From: a virus
Virus record (IMG/VR): IMGVR_UViG_3300049003_000015
Span: 1-44,645 of that record
Strand: one strand, 5' to 3'
Length of the DNA stretch: 44,645 nt
The position numbers and the translations under genes are program-made. The notes below the pieces were generated by a model. The model searched no databases. It saw only the letters and a list, made by a program, of their open reading frames with translations, and was not told the DNA's origin. This document shows, one piece after another, positions 30,423 to 38,437 of this stretch; the first letter of the stretch is position 1; the number at the start of each line of letters is the position of its first letter.

Positions 30423-31634
30423 TTGGCAGCACGTCGCAAGCCCGGCATCGAGGTCCGTGAAGCCGCAGACGGAAGCCGCAGCTACCGCATCAGGTGGCGC
30501 CAGGACGGTCGCAACCTGTCGCACAGTTACACCCGCGAGAAGGAGGCAGTCGACGCCCGCGCCCGCATCATCGCCGCCGGGAACCGTTGCTCCTGCCCCA
30601 CACACCGACCCGCCGTCAAGCCCCCTGCCCCCGGGCTCGGCGGCGGGTCGCTCACCTTCGGGCCGTTCGCGCGACAGCACGTCGCCAACCTGACCGGCGT
30701 CGGCCCCGGCTACCGCGCCCGCTTCGCCCGCGAGCTCGAACTGCACTTCGCCGACTTCCACGACGCAGCCCTCGACGGCATCACCGACGTCAACGTGCGC
30801 ACGTGGATTCGTGGCATGGAGGACGGCACCCACCCGTGGCTTCTGCGCCACGACAAGGCCGCAGACGAGTGGCACCCGGACCCGAGGTCGGCCACGACCA
30901 TCCGCCGCCTCCTCGCCCAAGCTGGGGCCGTCATGGCGTCCGCGCAGTCCGAGGGCCTCGCGCAGCGCAACCCGTTCAAGGGCCACCGGCTCGGCCGCCG
31001 CGACCGGGACCAGCACACGGAGATGACCGTCCTCACCCACGACGAATGGGCGATCCTCCAAGCCGCGATCCCGGCCGGCGTCTACCGCGACCTGGCGACG
31101 GTGATGATCGGAACAGGGATGCGCTGGGGCGAAGCTTCAGCCCTCGGACCCGGGCACGTCGACCCGTTCACCACTCCCCCGGTGCTGCACGTCGCCCGCG
31201 CCTGGCAGGACAACGGACGGGGCGGCTACCAGCTCGGCACGCCGAAGTCGCGGCGGTCGCGGCGCACCATCGAGTACACGAGCGCGGTCCTTGAGGCGCT
31301 CATCCCCCACCTAGCGGGCGCGCGGGACCACGTGTTCACCACGCCCAGCGGCGCCCCGATCCGGCACAGCAACTTCTACAACCGGATCTGGCTGCCCTCA
31401 CTCAAGCGCGCCGCAGCCACAGGGCTCACGAAACGGCCCCGCATCCACGACCTCCGCCATTCACATGCGAGCTGGTGCATCGCAGGCGGAATGGACATCG
31501 CCGCCGTCTCACGCCGGCTAGGGCACGAGACGACGGCGCTGACCGTCGACACCTACTACCACCTGATGCCCCAGACCTCCGCGCTGGCGCTGTCGATCCT
31601 CGAGCAGGCCATGCCTACGCAGCCGCCACGCTGA
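30423..31634 (+). CDS. int: Tyrosine site-specific integrase (403 aa)
   Basis: The TTG at 30423 is chosen because AGGGAG is four bases upstream and the protein then begins at the arm-binding domain (AARRKPGIEVREAADGSRSY); an ORF start at 30294 would run through attP. The N-terminal arm-binding domain (1-65), SAM-like core-binding domain (about 75-190) and catalytic domain carry the full active site: Arg234 (TGMRWGEAS), Lys275, His342-x-x-Arg345 (HDLRHSHAS), His368 (LGHE) and Tyr378 (VDTYYH). It recombines attP with a host tRNA gene. Confidence 0.93.
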   Translation: MAARRKPGIEVREAADGSRSYRIRWRQDGRNLSHSYTREKEAVDARARIIAAGNRCSCPTHRPAVKPPAPGLGGGSLTFGPFARQHVANLTGVGPGYRARFARELELHFADFHDAALDGITDVNVRTWIRGMEDGTHPWLLRHDKAADEWHPDPRSATTIRRLLAQAGAVMASAQSEGLAQRNPFKGHRLGRRDRDQHTEMTVLTHDEWAILQAAIPAGVYRDLATVMIGTGMRWGEASALGPGHVDPFTTPPVLHVARAWQDNGRGGYQLGTPKSRRSRRTIEYTSAVLEALIPHLAGARDHVFTTPSGAPIRHSNFYNRIWLPSLKRAAATGLTKRPRIHDLRHSHASWCIAGGMDIAAVSRRLGHETTALTVDTYYHLMPQTSALALSILEQAMPTQPPR

Positions 31635-31920
31635 GCGGACACGGCTCCCGCCGCGGTTCGGGTATGACGACGTCCCCCAGTAACTGGCACCGCCACTCCT
31701 CCAGCATCACGCGCGCGTGCCGGGGCGCGGCTGGCTTGTCCAGGTCCAGGCATACAACCAGCACACCCCCGATCCGGGCGGCTGCCGCGATGGCCCGCCC
31801 CGGCAGTGGTGCGCAGATCACCTTCGCCTCGTGTCCATCCAGAATCGACACCGTGTAGCTGCCGCACAGTGCGACGTTCAGGGCCGCGAGGCCCTCCTGA
31901 CTGATCAACCGATCTACCAC
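31615..31920 (-). CDS. Leftward hypothetical protein in immunity region (101 aa)
   Basis: Minus strand; GTG at 31920 with GGGGGAG upstream is preferred to ATG at 31944 or 31959. Beta-rich with AALNVALCGSYTVSILDGHE and GGVLVVCLDLDKPAAPRHAR. It converges on the integrase, overlapping its last 20 bases, and lies downstream of the repressor in the same direction, so it would be expressed in the lysogen. Function unknown. Confidence 0.7.
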   Translation of the reverse strand: MVDRLISQEGLAALNVALCGSYTVSILDGHEAKVICAPLPGRAIAAAARIGGVLVVCLDLDKPAAPRHARVMLEEWRCQLLGDVVIPEPRREPCPLSVAAA

Positions 31921-31947
31921 TTCGCTCCCCCACCTCATCCGGTCGCG

Positions 31948-31967
31948 ACAGAGTCGCACGACTCTGT
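31948..31967. promoter_or_regulatory. Perfect inverted repeat between two leftward immunity genes
   Basis: ACAGAGTCG-CA-CGACTCTGT: nine-base arms with a two-base centre. It is between the repressor stop (32028) and the 31920 start. There is no T-tract on either side, so an operator is more likely than a terminator. Confidence 0.55.
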
Positions 31968-32027
31968 GACATTTAGGTGGGATCGTGTCGCTCTCAGTAA
32001 GCGGGCGCTAGCTGTAGTAGGAGCGCG

Positions 32028-32561
32028 TTAGGCGTTGTCAGGTTGTGACGAGCGGCGCTGCTCGCGTTGTGACTCTTCCGCGATGATTTGGAGCAGGCGC
32101 GCGGTCGTGGCCCGCTTCTCCTCGTCGGACACTTCCTCGTCGCCGAAGTACCGCGCCACAACGAAGGCCACGTCTGACGAGGACGTATCCACCACGTTGA
32201 AGCCCGCCGCCACCTGCGCGGCCCGCGACAAGTCCTCTTCCGAGATGGGCAGCACGCTGGCGAGACGCTGCACCAGCTCGGCCGGCACCTTGTGTCCGCC
32301 CTTGCGGGTCACCCTCGGATTCAGGTGGTAGTAGGCGCCCGGCATCTGGTTCTTGGAGTAGCCCGCCCTGCGGAGCAGCTCGGCCTCCGAGACGTCCTGC
32401 CCCTCCAGGCGAATGAGGGCCCGACGTGCTTCTTCTACCGCCTGAATGAATGCGTCCACAGTGTTCCGCACCTTATGGCCCTTCCCTCCCTTGGCTCCAC
32501 CCAGTAGGGGGAGGTGACGGGCTGTCGTGACTCCCCGTGGTTGTTCAGGATTTTGCGACAC
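32028..32561 (-). CDS. Immunity repressor, HTH type (up to 177 aa)
   Basis: Minus strand. Shown from the GTG at 32561; a GTG at 32471, preceded by GGGAGGGAAGG, would give 147 residues beginning RNTVDAFIQAVEEARRALIR and may be the true start. Helical N-terminal region with an HTH-like LLRRAGYSKNQMPGAYYHL segment, then helices (ELVQRLASVLPISEEDLSRA) and an acidic/basic C-terminal helix. Position, divergent from the early operon and beside int, fits the lysogenic repressor. It would bind operators in 32562-32665. Confidence 0.75.
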   Translation of the reverse strand: MSQNPEQPRGVTTARHLPLLGGAKGGKGHKVRNTVDAFIQAVEEARRALIRLEGQDVSEAELLRRAGYSKNQMPGAYYHLNPRVTRKGGHKVPAELVQRLASVLPISEEDLSRAAQVAAGFNVVDTSSSDVAFVVARYFGDEEVSDEEKRATTARLLQIIAEESQREQRRSSQPDNA

Positions 32562-32665
32562 GCCCGAGAACTTCTCTCACAGGGTTGCACACCGTCTAAG
32601 ATTCCTCCATAGTCATCTCAACGCTTCACACGGCGGAGTGAACTAGCTACAGGGGGAATGCAGAC
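32562..32665. promoter_or_regulatory. Divergent control region (repressor / early operon)
   Basis: These 104 bases separate the leftward repressor from the first rightward early gene and are less GC-rich than their surroundings. A possible rightward promoter is TTGCAC (32585-32590), 17 bases, CATAGT (32608-32613). On the other strand TTGAGA (32615-32620) is followed 17 bases on by a weak TAGACG. TTCAC-8-GTGAA (32625-32642) is an inverted repeat that may be an operator. The rightward gene has GGGGGA before its GTG. Confidence 0.6.
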
Positions 32666-32866
32666 GTGACTGACGTCCTGAGAGACCGCGAGGTCTTCAC
32701 CGTGGCGGAGGCGGCGAAGCTGCTCCGCATCAGCGAGGCGACGGTCTACCGCCTCGCCTCCGAAGGCAAGGTCCCGCACCGCAAGATCCGGGGCACCGGC
32801 ATCCGCTTCACCGGGACCGACATCGACGAGATCCTCGCCGCTGCCGCCCGTGGCGCCGCCGCGTGA
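32666..32866 (+). CDS. Excisionase-like / MerR-type HTH protein (66 aa)
   Basis: GTG after GGGGGA. FTVAEAAKLLRISEATVYRL followed by ASEGKVPHRKIRGTGIRFT is the winged-helix excisionase/HTH_17 pattern. First gene of the early operon, divergent from the repressor, so it may act as Cro-like regulator or excisionase. Confidence 0.85.
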   Translation: MTDVLRDREVFTVAEAAKLLRISEATVYRLASEGKVPHRKIRGTGIRFTGTDIDEILAAAARGAAA

Positions 32867-33033
32867 CCGCCCCGAACGTCGGCATCGTCACCGCCGTCCA
32901 GCAGCTCCAGGCCGAGCGTGACGCACTCCGCGAGGTGCTCCGCACCGTCATCGCCGGGGTTCCCGACCACGCGAAGTACCACGCCGTGCACTTGTCGCCC
33001 GACGTGCTCGCCGAGATCCGCCGCCTCATCTGA
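32863..33033 (+). CDS. Small helical protein (56 aa)
   Basis: GTG in a GTGA overlap, beginning with the recurrent ACCGCCCC (Thr-Ala-Pro) start. A long helix (AVQQLQAERDALREVLRTVI) and a short C-terminal one. Function unknown. Confidence 0.68.
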   Translation: MTAPNVGIVTAVQQLQAERDALREVLRTVIAGVPDHAKYHAVHLSPDVLAEIRRLI

Positions 33034-33062
33034 TCGCCCGCTCTTCACGTCAAGGAAGAGCC

Positions 33063-33236
33063 ATGAACGCATCAGAGAAGTACACCGGCCGTCCAGAATT
33101 CTTGAACAGCCCTCCAAGCCCCCCGCCCGAGGTGTCTAGACCCCACCTCGGACGGGGTGACCCGGCACGCCAAAACGCCGCCCCCACAAAGCCAGGCCAG
33201 GCCGGGGACGGCGCTCGACAACAGAAAGGTACCGCA
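33063..33236 (+). promoter_or_regulatory. Structured leader or N-terminal extension of antirepressor
   Basis: An ATG at 33063 with AAGGA upstream is in frame with the antirepressor and no stop intervenes, but the 58 codons are Pro/Gly-rich and unlike a domain. The segment holds two strong hairpins: 33121-33134 with 33144-33157 (14 pairs, one mismatch) and 33176-33185 with 33204-33213 (10 pairs, one mismatch). It may regulate translation of the GTG at 33237, or give a longer isoform. Confidence 0.55.
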
Positions 33237-34055
33237 GTGACCGCATTGCAGCCCTTCACCTTCCAGGACCAGTCCGTCCGCGTCGTCACCGACGACCTCG
33301 GCGAGCCCTGGTTCGTCGCCGCCGACGTGGCCAAGATCCTCGGCTACCGCATGGCCTCCGACATGACGCGGACCCTCGACGACGACGAGCGGGGTACGCG
33401 TCCGGTGCGTACCCCCTCGGGCGACCAGGACCAGACGGTCCTGACCGAGCCCGGCCTCTACTCGGCGATCTCGCAGCGGCAGACCGGCCGCATTGTCGAT
33501 GACCAGGCCCGCGAGACGGTTCGACAGTTCAAGCGCTGGGTCACCCACGACGTCCTTCCCGCGATCCGCAAGACCGGCTCCTACGGCGTCACGATGCCCG
33601 ACCTCACCACCCCCGCCGGCATCCTCGTCATGGCCGAGCAGTTCGCCGACACCGCGCGGGCGCTCGTTGCGTCACAGCAGAAAATCGCCGAGCTCGAGCC
33701 GAAGGCCGACCTCGCCGATACCTACCTGATCGCGCAGGGCGGCAACCGCAAGGTCCGCGAGGCCGCGAAGCTGCTGGCGATGCGGGAGCGGGACCTGCGC
33801 CGCTTCCTCATCGACGAGCGGCTGATCTTCGCCCGGCACGCCCGCTGCGGCGACGTCCAGTACGACTTCTACGCCGAGTTCGCGCACCACTTCCAGGCGA
33901 TTGAGCACGTCGTCAACCACACGTGGGGCAGCTGCTCCCACTACACGTTGGCGATCACCCCGCGCGGGATCGACCTGATCCGCCGCCGGATGGCGAAGAT
34001 CGCGCTCCCCGCCGACGAGGCCGCCTCGCAGCTCACCACGGCAGGTGCGGCATGA
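33237..34055 (+). CDS. Antirepressor, Bro-N plus KilAC-type C-terminus (272 aa)
   Basis: GTG at 33237 with AAAGG seven bases before, directly ahead of the Bro-N domain: FTFQDQSVRVVTDDLGEPWF, VAADVAKILGYRMASDMTRT, VLTEPGLYSAISQRQ, VRQFKRWVTHDVLPAIRKTG. The C-terminal half (VREAAKLLAMRERDLRRFLI, then HYTLAITPRGIDLIRRRM) is the phage antirepressor KilAC type. Such proteins bind and inactivate repressor or act as regulators. An in-frame start at 33063 would add 58 residues. Confidence 0.88.
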   Translation: MTALQPFTFQDQSVRVVTDDLGEPWFVAADVAKILGYRMASDMTRTLDDDERGTRPVRTPSGDQDQTVLTEPGLYSAISQRQTGRIVDDQARETVRQFKRWVTHDVLPAIRKTGSYGVTMPDLTTPAGILVMAEQFADTARALVASQQKIAELEPKADLADTYLIAQGGNRKVREAAKLLAMRERDLRRFLIDERLIFARHARCGDVQYDFYAEFAHHFQAIEHVVNHTWGSCSHYTLAITPRGIDLIRRRMAKIALPADEAASQLTTAGAA

Positions 34056-34294
34056 ACGCCCGCTGGGGCTGGTGGGCCGCCGCCGTGGAAGCGCTAATCG
34101 TCGCCCTCAACGTCGCCTGCCTGATCTTCTGGGACGGCGGTCCGCTGAACTGGATGGCAGTCGTCATCTGCACAGCTAGCGGCATCTATTGCTTCAAGCT
34201 CTGGCGCGAAGAGGTCCGGGACGAGGCCCTGCATCGGGCCATGCTCGCTCGGCTCGACGCGCGGATCGCCCGCGTCTGGGGTGAGCAGCGATGA
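34052..34294 (+). CDS. Small membrane protein (80 aa)
   Basis: ATG at 34052 overlaps the antirepressor stop. Two hydrophobic segments (about residues 7-27 and 32-50), then a charged helix with many Arg and Glu. Probably an inner-membrane protein with cytoplasmic tail. No family recognised. Confidence 0.7.
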   Translation: MNARWGWWAAAVEALIVALNVACLIFWDGGPLNWMAVVICTASGIYCFKLWREEVRDEALHRAMLARLDARIARVWGEQR

Positions 34295-34563
34295 CCGCCG
34301 CCTGGCACCACCTCACCTCGCCGTGGGGCCTCGTCGGTCTCGGCATCTACGCCGCTGCCGCCGTCGTGTTCCTGCTGGCGAACCACGGCGCGCACCGCAC
34401 GCCGAAGCCGCCGTGGACGAACTGGACGTTGGACCAGCCGCCGGTTCCCACCCAGGCCGACATCGACGCCACCTGGCTGGACGCGTGGCCGGTGTCCGAC
34501 GACACGGCGGAACTGCACCTGCGCTTCGACCAGATCGTGTCGGCCGAGGAGTGGGCGGCGTGA
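34291..34563 (+). CDS. Small single-pass membrane protein (90 aa)
   Basis: ATG in an ATGA overlap. One hydrophobic helix at residues 12-31, then a Trp/Pro-rich and acidic tail (PPWTNWTLDQPPVPTQADID). Pairs with the membrane gene before it. Confidence 0.7.
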   Translation: MTAAWHHLTSPWGLVGLGIYAAAAVVFLLANHGAHRTPKPPWTNWTLDQPPVPTQADIDATWLDAWPVSDDTAELHLRFDQIVSAEEWAA

Positions 34564-34907
34564 CCGCCCAGGTTGCCGCCGACCTGAGGGCCGCTGCGGA
34601 GGTGCTCAAGCGCGACGGCTGGACGCAGGGCGCCTACCACTCGGACGACGGCTGTCACTGCGCTCTCGGTGCCATCGCCAGAGTGATCAGCGCACGGTCG
34701 GACCGCCCGAATCCTGACCGCTGGAAGCCGTGGGCCGACTCGTCCGTGCGTCTGCGCCTCGACGCCCTCGCACTTGCGAACCACCTCGGCGACCCGGTCT
34801 TCCCGCGACTCGCGGTGACCGACTGGAACGACGCCCCCGGTCGCACCGCCGACGAGGTCATTGCCGCACTGGAAGCCGCCGCAGACGCAGCGGAGGCCGA
34901 CCAGTGA
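34560..34907 (+). CDS. DUF6197-like phage protein (115 aa)
   Basis: GTG in an overlap. LRAAAEVLKRDGWTQGAYHS then DDGCHCALGAIARVI, and a C-terminal LANHLGDPVF..VTDWNDAPGRT, fits the DUF6197 pattern (W-x-Q-G-x-x, C-x-x-G-A, W-N-D). These are common in actinophages; function unknown. Confidence 0.8.
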   Translation: MTAQVAADLRAAAEVLKRDGWTQGAYHSDDGCHCALGAIARVISARSDRPNPDRWKPWADSSVRLRLDALALANHLGDPVFPRLAVTDWNDAPGRTADEVIAALEAAADAAEADQ

Positions 34908-35062
34908 CCGCCGATACCGCCCCCCTGCCCGGCGAGTCCTCGGGCCGTCACAGGGCCGCACGCCTGTTCCCCCTCGGCGTCGAAGTCCACCACGCCGTTG
35001 CGAGGGCCGGTTACCGCTGGGTCCCCGTTCACACACACCACAGCTTGGAGACCCCGGCATGA
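34904..35062 (+). CDS. Small hypothetical protein (52 aa)
   Basis: GTG in a GTGA overlap. His-rich (EVHHAVARAGYRWVPVHTHH). Tight overlaps at both ends support it. No family recognised. Confidence 0.6.
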   Translation: MTADTAPLPGESSGRHRAARLFPLGVEVHHAVARAGYRWVPVHTHHSLETPA

Positions 35063-35475
35063 CCATCACCCGAGAGCAGGTCGCGGACCTGCGGCCTGGC
35101 GACGTCGTGGAGCTCACCCACGCCAGCCACGAGGGGGTGACGCTCCGGGGGCCCGCCAGGACTCATCGGGACAGTCGCGCCGTCTGGGTCGGCGACACCC
35201 TCCTGATGGACCTTCGGGGCGAACTTCGAGACGCCTCCCGCTGGACGCACCTCACCGTCGTCTCCCGCGCCCCCCGCCCCCTGTACGTCAACCACCCGCG
35301 CACCGAGCCGACTCACGGAGACACGGCGGCGTGGGTAGGCGACCAGAGCGGACGTGTCTACTGGCGCGCCGACGGGTTCTGGTTGTGCAACGACGGCGGT
35401 AGGTACGACGCCGACCAGATGCCCGCCCGCCTCCGCCTCCTGGTCGACGGCGAGACCGGTCGGTGCGTCCAGTGA
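35059..35475 (+). CDS. Hypothetical protein (138 aa)
   Basis: ATG in an ATGA overlap. N-terminal half with small beta-barrel character (VADLRPGDVVELTHASHEGV; SRAVWVGDTLLMDLRGELRD), C-terminal half with AWVGDQSGRVYWRADGFWLC. No assigned family. Confidence 0.7.
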   Translation: MTITREQVADLRPGDVVELTHASHEGVTLRGPARTHRDSRAVWVGDTLLMDLRGELRDASRWTHLTVVSRAPRPLYVNHPRTEPTHGDTAAWVGDQSGRVYWRADGFWLCNDGGRYDADQMPARLRLLVDGETGRCVQ

Positions 35476-35651
35476 CCCGCCGCCGCCCGCTCCCCGTGGA
35501 ACCGACCGGTGCTGGCCTGCGCGAGCTGCTGCCGTGGCTCGCTCGCCTCGCCGACTGGATGGACCCGGCGGGAAACACCGGGCAGGCGTGGGGGCCGCGC
35601 GAGCCGCTGACCGTCCCGAGCGCCTGGGTCGAGATGGAGGCGGAGCGGTGA
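35472..35651 (+). CDS. Small hypothetical protein (59 aa)
   Basis: GTG in a GTGA overlap. Contains GLRELLPWLARLADWMDPAG (amphipathic helix) and a Trp/Pro-rich end. Function unknown. Confidence 0.62.
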   Translation: MTRRRPLPVEPTGAGLRELLPWLARLADWMDPAGNTGQAWGPREPLTVPSAWVEMEAER

Positions 35652-35857
35652 GCCGCTACGACCTGCCCGGCCCGAAGTGCAATCACGCCTTCTCGAAGCG
35701 GGTTATCCGAGTCGCAAGCCACGCGGAATACACCGCCGACGAGCCATTCATCTCGGCATGGATCTGCGAGCGCCCGGCCTGCCTCGCTGACGCCGACGAG
35801 TGCGTGCGCGCCTTCTCCCACCGCGAGCCGATCCACGTCAGGAGCGACAAGCGATGA
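35648..35857 (+). CDS. Small Cys-containing protein (69 aa)
   Basis: GTG in a GTGA overlap. CNHAF near the start and WICERPACLADADEC near the centre place four Cys and one His as a possible zinc site. Function unknown. Confidence 0.68.
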   Translation: MSRYDLPGPKCNHAFSKRVIRVASHAEYTADEPFISAWICERPACLADADECVRAFSHREPIHVRSDKR

Positions 35858-36174
35858 CCGCCCACCACTCCCCCGACGTCGACCCCTGCCTGATGCCCGT
35901 GGGCCACAACCGCGTGTGCCTGCTGCCCGGTGACCACGGCGGCGGCTGCGACGAGCCCACCGAGCCCGCTGCCCGTCACCGCTGCAAGTGCTCGCACGGG
36001 CCGTCAGTCCACACCGGCGGTTATGGGCGCTGCCACCTGTTCGCCTGCGCCTGCCAGCGCTACCGCGACGGCGACGAACTCGAGCAAGCCAAGCGCCGGC
36101 ACCCCGCAGGCCGCGACCTGCCGCAGACCGCAGACATCAACGACTACCTCCGCCAGAAGGGGGAGCTGGCATGA
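35854..36174 (+). CDS. Cys/His-rich protein (106 aa)
   Basis: ATG in an ATGA overlap. Many Cys and His (CLMPVGHNRVCLLPGDHGGG; RHRCKCSHGPSVHTGG; GRCHLFACACQRY), suggesting two zinc sites. Directly upstream of, and overlapping, the exonuclease gene. Confidence 0.7.
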   Translation: MTAHHSPDVDPCLMPVGHNRVCLLPGDHGGGCDEPTEPAARHRCKCSHGPSVHTGGYGRCHLFACACQRYRDGDELEQAKRRHPAGRDLPQTADINDYLRQKGELA

Positions 36175-36842
36175 CCCTGATCGAACTGCCCGACCTCATC
36201 CAAGGCACCGACGAATGGCACGACCAGCGGCGCGGCATGGTCACCGCGTCCGTCGTCGGCAAGCTGATCACCCCGACCGTGCGCGTCGCCTCCAACGACT
36301 ACTCCCGCGCCCTCACCGCACAGCTGGTCGCCGAACGCATCACCGGCTGGACCGACCCGACGTACGTATCCGACGACATGCTGCGCGGTCACGAGGACGA
36401 GCCGAGGGCGCGCGACCTGTACTACGAGCACTTCGCCCCCGTCCGCGAGTCCGGGTTCATGGTGCGGACCGAGGCGAACTGGAAGCTCGGCTACTCCCCC
36501 GACGGCCTGGTTGGTGACGACGGACTGATCGAGGTCAAGTCCCGCCGACCGAAGAAGCAGCTGCAAACGATCCTGTCCGGCGAGGTGCCCGCGGAGAACA
36601 TGCCGCAGTTGCAGGCCGGGCTGCTCGTCTCCGGCCGCGAGTGGATCGACTACGTCTCCTACTGCGGCGGGATGCCCATGTGGGTCAAGCGCGTGCTGCC
36701 CGACGAGCGCTGGTTCGACGCCATCACCGCCGCCGTCATCACGTTCGAAGAGACCGCCGCCGAAATGGTCACGGCCTACGAGACCGCCACCGCAGGAATG
36801 CCCGCCACCGAGCGCGTCATCGAAATGGAAATGGTGATCTGA
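36171..36842 (+). CDS. YqaJ/lambda-type exonuclease (223 aa)
   Basis: ATG overlaps the upstream stop. The YqaJ family pattern is clear: GTDEWHDQRRGMVTAS near the N-terminus, RGHEDEPRARDLY, LGYSPDGLVG (Asp111) and LIEVKSRR (Glu121, Lys123), then the PQLQAGLLVSG helix. It degrades one strand of double-stranded DNA 5'-3' in phage recombination; a partner single-strand-annealing protein is expected nearby. Confidence 0.92.
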   Translation: MTLIELPDLIQGTDEWHDQRRGMVTASVVGKLITPTVRVASNDYSRALTAQLVAERITGWTDPTYVSDDMLRGHEDEPRARDLYYEHFAPVRESGFMVRTEANWKLGYSPDGLVGDDGLIEVKSRRPKKQLQTILSGEVPAENMPQLQAGLLVSGREWIDYVSYCGGMPMWVKRVLPDERWFDAITAAVITFEETAAEMVTAYETATAGMPATERVIEMEMVI

Positions 36843-36843
36843 G

Positions 36844-37086
36844 ATGTACGACGAGACCGAGAGCGTCGCGGTGGACGACCGCATGGTGCTCATGCAGCAG
36901 TACGTCGACCTGGACTCGGCGCGCAAGCAGATGGATAAGGAACGCAAGTTCCTCGAAGAGAAGTCACAGAAGCTCGCCGCCGAGTTCCGGCAGGTGTCCG
37001 AGCGACTCCGCAACATGCTCGGGTTCGACGACCCGATGGCCGCGGCAAAGCGTTCCCTCAATGACGAGGTGGCGAACCTGCGATGA
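36844..37086 (+). CDS. Coiled-coil protein next to exonuclease (80 aa)
   Basis: ATG one base after the exonuclease stop. Almost wholly helical (DSARKQMDKERKFLEEKSQK), ending GFDDPMAAAKRSLNDE. The place between exonuclease and the 37083 gene suggests an accessory recombination factor. Confidence 0.75.
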   Translation: MYDETESVAVDDRMVLMQQYVDLDSARKQMDKERKFLEEKSQKLAAEFRQVSERLRNMLGFDDPMAAAKRSLNDEVANLR

Positions 37087-37715
37087 CCACCTTCGACCTG
37101 ACCGAATCCATCGCCCCGAAGTCCGACCAGCTCAACGCCGAGGATCTGCTCACCGGCCCGCGCACGTTCACCGTCGCCGAGGTCAAGCGGGGCAGCGCCG
37201 AGCAGCCCGTCGACATCCACCTCGCCGAGTTCCCCGGCAGGCCGTTCAAGCCCTCCAAGACGGTGCGCCGCATTCTCGTCTCCGCCTGGGGACCGGACGC
37301 AGCCACCTACGCCGGCCGCCGCATGACCCTGTACCGCGACCCGGCCGTGCGGTTCGGCGGCATGGACGTGGGCGGGATCAGGGTCAGCCACCTGTCGCAC
37401 ATCGACAAGCCGATGACGCTCGTCCTGGCCGTCAGCAAGGGCAAGCGCGCGCCGTACGTCGTCAAGCCCCTCGCCGACGAACCGGCGCCCAAGGGTGAAG
37501 GCATCTCCGCCGCCGACCTCGAATCGGTCAACGCGGGGCTGACGGGCCTGGGCATCACCGACCGCGCCGAGAAGCTGGCGACCGTCAGCCAGGTCATCGA
37601 CCGCGAGATCACGTCAGCAAGGGATCTGACCCGCGCCGAAGCTGCCGCCGTCCTCGACTGGATCAAGCAGGAGGAGCAGGCCGACGCCGAGCCGACGCTC
37701 GAGGGCATCTCGTGA
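37083..37715 (+). CDS. Putative recombination-associated protein (210 aa)
   Basis: ATG in an ATGA overlap. The first 130 residues are beta-rich with EDLLTGPRTFTVAEVKRGSA, FPGRPFKPSKTVRRILVSAW, GRRMTLYRDPAVRFGGMDVG and GGIRVSHLSHID; the C-terminal part is helical. Proteins of this sort regularly follow YqaJ exonucleases in actinophages; a single-strand-binding or annealing role is inferred, but it is not a RecT or ERF by motif. Confidence 0.75.
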   Translation: MTTFDLTESIAPKSDQLNAEDLLTGPRTFTVAEVKRGSAEQPVDIHLAEFPGRPFKPSKTVRRILVSAWGPDAATYAGRRMTLYRDPAVRFGGMDVGGIRVSHLSHIDKPMTLVLAVSKGKRAPYVVKPLADEPAPKGEGISAADLESVNAGLTGLGITDRAEKLATVSQVIDREITSARDLTRAEAAAVLDWIKQEEQADAEPTLEGIS

Positions 37716-37912
37716 GGGCCAACAAGGCGGTCGCCCTGGTCGGGATCTTCGTCGGCTCCGTCGTCTTCCTTGCCGGGTTGGCCTGCTTCTTCCTGGCGAT
37801 CTGGACGGTCGGCCCGAACTCTGCACGCTGGGTCGGCACGGGCGCGCTCCTCTGCCTCCCCAGCTTCGCCCTGACGATGTTCGCGGGCACGGTTTGGAGT
37901 GACCTCGGATGA
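37712..37912 (+). CDS. Small two-helix membrane protein (66 aa)
   Basis: GTG in a GTGA overlap. Hydrophobic segments at residues 8-31 and 40-60. Another of several small early membrane proteins. No family recognised. Confidence 0.68.
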   Translation: MRANKAVALVGIFVGSVVFLAGLACFFLAIWTVGPNSARWVGTGALLCLPSFALTMFAGTVWSDLG

Positions 37913-38061
37913 CCGCCCCGTCGAACGTCACCCGCATCCACGAGCACCGCTGTGCCTATGGCCTGTGGGTGGCTGGCCGCTGGGTGTCGGCCTCCTCCTG
38001 CCACTTCGGCGACATCCTGCCGCTGGACCCGCCCGCACCGAAGCGGGGGGCCGTCGCGTGA
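37909..38061 (+). CDS. Small hypothetical protein (50 aa)
   Basis: ATG in an ATGA overlap, with the recurrent ACCGCCCC start. HEHRCAYGLWVAGRWVSASS has a compact His/Cys/Trp core. Overlaps at both ends. Function unknown. Confidence 0.6.
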   Translation: MTAPSNVTRIHEHRCAYGLWVAGRWVSASSCHFGDILPLDPPAPKRGAVA

Positions 38062-38249
38062 GCGAGTCATGGACCACCACCCCCGGCGACCGGGTCACCG
38101 TCTTCCAGCGCCTCGGCCTGTTCGGCAGCAAGTGGCGCTACCACATCACCGCCGCGAACGGAGAGCTCGTCGAGTGGGGCGAGAGCTACAGCAGGCGCAT
38201 CGCCGCGGTTCGTGCTGCCGCTCGGCAGCACCCGCGGGTGGAGTCATGA
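38058..38249 (+). CDS. DUF1508/YegP-like small protein (63 aa)
   Basis: GTG in an overlap. KWRYHITAANGELVEWGESY followed by a helix with AAVRAAARQH resembles the single-copy YegP fold (W-x-x-x-x-N-G-E-x-x-x-x-S-E-x-Y). Role unknown. Confidence 0.7.
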   Translation: MSESWTTTPGDRVTVFQRLGLFGSKWRYHITAANGELVEWGESYSRRIAAVRAAARQHPRVES

Positions 38250-38437
38250 CCGACCAGGACGAGAAGGGCCTCCGCTGGAACTCGGTCGGCGTCGCGGACG
38301 GCAGCGTCAACATCTGGATGGTCCCGCTCTGGCTCAAGGGTGACCGGGTCGTCAGAGCCGTGGTCTCGCCAAAGACCGCGCGATCCCTCGCCATCAAGTT
38401 GTTGCAGGCCGCCGATGCTGCGGAGGGCCAGCCGTGA
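38246..38437 (+). CDS. Small hypothetical protein (63 aa)
   Basis: ATG in an ATGA overlap. Beta-rich start (GVADGSVNIWMVPLWLKGDR) and a C-terminal helix (KTARSLAIKLLQAADAAEGQ). No family recognised. Confidence 0.65.
   Translation: MTDQDEKGLRWNSVGVADGSVNIWMVPLWLKGDRVVRAVVSPKTARSLAIKLLQAADAAEGQP

Noticed and set aside
31948-31967. Intrinsic terminator of the repressor
   Set aside because: The inverted repeat has no T-tract on either strand, so operator was preferred, although termination cannot be excluded.
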